Assembly (NCBI GenBank): GCA_001770785.1
Contig: MERZ01000145.1
Coordinates: 1-7,645 of the forward strand
Origin: Burkholderiales bacterium RIFCSPHIGHO2_12_FULL_61_11
GTDB taxonomy: Bacteria; Pseudomonadota; Gammaproteobacteria; Burkholderiales; Burkholderiaceae_C
Direction of reading: 5' to 3'
DNA length: 7,645 nt
Part shown: in pieces, positions 6,559-7,645 of the stretch
How the letters are laid out: each line of letters begins with the position of its first letter
How positions within the stretch are numbered: position 1 is the stretch's first letter
Position numbers and translations under genes: made by a program
Notes under the pieces: generated by a model
Database searches by the model: none
Told to the model about the DNA's origin: nothing
What the model saw: the letters and a program-made list of their open reading frames with translations, nothing else

Positions 6559-7645
6559 TCAGGCATTTTTGAAACGCGCTTGCTCCTGCAGCCGCAGCAC
6601 GCGCCGCTGCACCTTGCCGGTGGTGGTCATGGGCAGCTCGTCAATGAATTCGATTTCCTTGGGGTACTCGTAAGGTGCCAGCATGGCTTTGACATGGGCC
6701 TGCAACTGAGCCACAAGTTCTGCATCATATGTGCTTGTAGCTACATCTGAACGGGCGCGAGCAGCTATCACTTCAGGAGCAAGAACGACATAGGCCTTGA
6801 CCACGGCACCGCGCTCTTTGTCAGGCTTGGGCACCACGGCCGCATTGGCGACCGCCGGATGCTTGACCAGGCAGTTTTCAATTTCGCCGGGGCCGATGCG
6901 ATAACCCGCGGCCTTGAAGACATCGTCGGCGCGGCCCTCGTACCAGAGATAGCCGTCGGCATCAACCCGCGCCAGGTCGCCAGTGCGGCACCAGTCGCCG
7001 GTGAACTTGGCCTGGGTGGCAGCGTCGTTCCTCCAGTAACCCAGAAAAAAGATCGGGTCCGGGTCGCCATGGATGTCAAAGCGGTTGACCGCCACATCGC
7101 CCGGCACGCCCACGGCGCATTGATGGCCGTCGTCATCAATCACGGCCACGCGGTGGCCGGGATAGCCCTTGCCCATGCTGCCGGGCTTTGCCGGCCAAAA
7201 CCTTGCACAGTTGCCGACCACGTAGTTGATTTCAGTCTGGCCAAACATCTCGTTCACCGTCACGCCGAGCTGCTGCTGGCAGTAGGCAAACACCGCGTCG
7301 CCGACCGACTCGCCAGCGCTCATCAGACCCTGCAATTGAAATTTGAAGTGCTGGCGCGGCTGCGGGAAGGCCTTCATCATGGCTTTGAGCGCGGTGGGGA
7401 ACAAAAAACTGTGCGTCACGCCCTGCTGCGCTATCAGGCTGAAGGCAAGTTCGGGGCTGAAGCGGCCATTAAAAGCGACGATGGGACGGCCGAAATACAG
7501 CGTGGGCAGCAGCGCATCCATCAGGCCACCGGTCCAGGCCCAGTCCGCCGGGCTCCAGAAAACCGCCGCCGACGACGCATTGGCCTGGCCATCAAAGCCA
7601 AACCAGTTCTGGCTGCAGACAAAGCCCGGCAGGTTGCCGATCAGC
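6559..7645 (-). CDS. AMP-dependent acyl-CoA synthetase, C-terminal part (5' end outside window)
   Basis: This adenylate-forming enzyme activates a carboxylic acid to an acyl-AMP and then an acyl-CoA. 361 residues are visible; the frame stays open to the right edge, so roughly the first third is missing. From the edge it reads FWSPADWAWTGGLMDALLP, typical of the medium-chain/acetyl-CoA synthetase-like group. NEMFGQTE (codons 7254-7231) is the core adenylation motif; GRADDVFKAAGYRIGPGEIE near 6875-6945 is the hinge motif; TTTGKVQRR near the end carries the catalytic lysine at 6613-6615. An internal ATG at 7521 is not the start, because conserved sequence continues upstream of it. The acid substrate cannot be told. 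Codons 6715-6774 form an unusual in-frame block, listed separately. The gene is convergent with the lipoprotein gene and shares its terminator. Confidence 0.93.
   Translation of the reverse strand, partial: LIGNLPGFVCSQNWFGFDGQANASSAAVFWSPADWAWTGGLMDALLPTLYFGRPIVAFNGRFSPELAFSLIAQQGVTHSFLFPTALKAMMKAFPQPRQHFKFQLQGLMSAGESVGDAVFAYCQQQLGVTVNEMFGQTEINYVVGNCARFWPAKPGSMGKGYPGHRVAVIDDDGHQCAVGVPGDVAVNRFDIHGDPDPIFFLGYWRNDAATQAKFTGDWCRTGDLARVDADGYLWYEGRADDVFKAAGYRIGPGEIENCLVKHPAVANAAVVPKPDKERGAVVKAYVVLAPEVIAARARSDVATSTYDAELVAQLQAHVKAMLAPYEYPKEIEFIDELPMTTTGKVQRRVLRLQEQARFKNA
6715..6774 (-). repeat. Repeat-like in-frame block within the acyl-CoA synthetase gene
   Basis: Twenty codons between the conserved VVLAP and LQAHVKA segments encode ELV-type loop sequence with an added EVIAARARSDVATSTYDA. 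Codon use changes sharply: ATA, GTA, ACA twice, TAT, TCA, GCA and CTT in a gene otherwise strongly biased to G or C in third position. The plus strand carries TGAACGGGCGC (6748-6758), related to the intergenic repeat core at 2913-2923, and a perfect 10-base palindrome TGTAGCTACA at 6736-6745. It reads as a short interspersed repeat that landed in frame in a surface loop. Edges are approximate, and the comparison with homologues is from memory. Confidence 0.45.

Noticed and set aside
1..7645. A new defence, mobile or biosynthetic system
   Set aside because: All seven protein genes fall in well-known housekeeping families, and no integrase, transposase, toxin-antitoxin pair or CRISPR-like array is visible.

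Overview
The window is GC-rich chromosomal DNA, most likely from a betaproteobacterium of the order Burkholderiales and probably the family Comamonadaceae (Polaromonas, Rhodoferax or Acidovorax type). This rests on codon usage, the protein sequences, a gspD-E-F operon end followed by murB, and short interspersed repeats of a style I associate with that family. The placement comes from recall of family features, not from a search.

Layout: positions 1-2824 (+) hold the end of a type II secretion operon: the last 60 codons of gspD, then gspE (assembly ATPase) and gspF (inner-membrane platform protein), all tightly spaced. A 155-bp AT-richer gap with a probable repeat separates gspF from the convergent murB (-, cell-wall precursor synthesis). 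murB is divergent from a yajQ-family gene (+), with only 43 bp between their start codons. Next comes a 233-bp non-coding stretch with GC-rich hairpins and a repeat, then plsY (-, phospholipid synthesis; TTG start). A 375-bp gap between the divergent plsY and an OmpA-domain lipoprotein gene (+) carries a second copy of the same 44-bp repeat and an AT-rich dyad. The lipoprotein gene ends in a strong UUCG-loop terminator, which it shares with a convergent, partial acyl-CoA synthetase gene (-) that runs off the right edge.

The genes are mainly envelope housekeeping: protein export, peptidoglycan precursor synthesis, phospholipid synthesis and an outer-membrane lipoprotein. Apart from gspDEF they are separate transcription units. 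I see no phage, insertion sequence, CRISPR, tRNA or rRNA, and no candidate for a new multigene system. The points worth a second look are small: a repeat-like block inserted in frame in the acyl-CoA synthetase gene, a pair of direct repeats flanking plsY, and an unusually compact four-cysteine motif in GspE.
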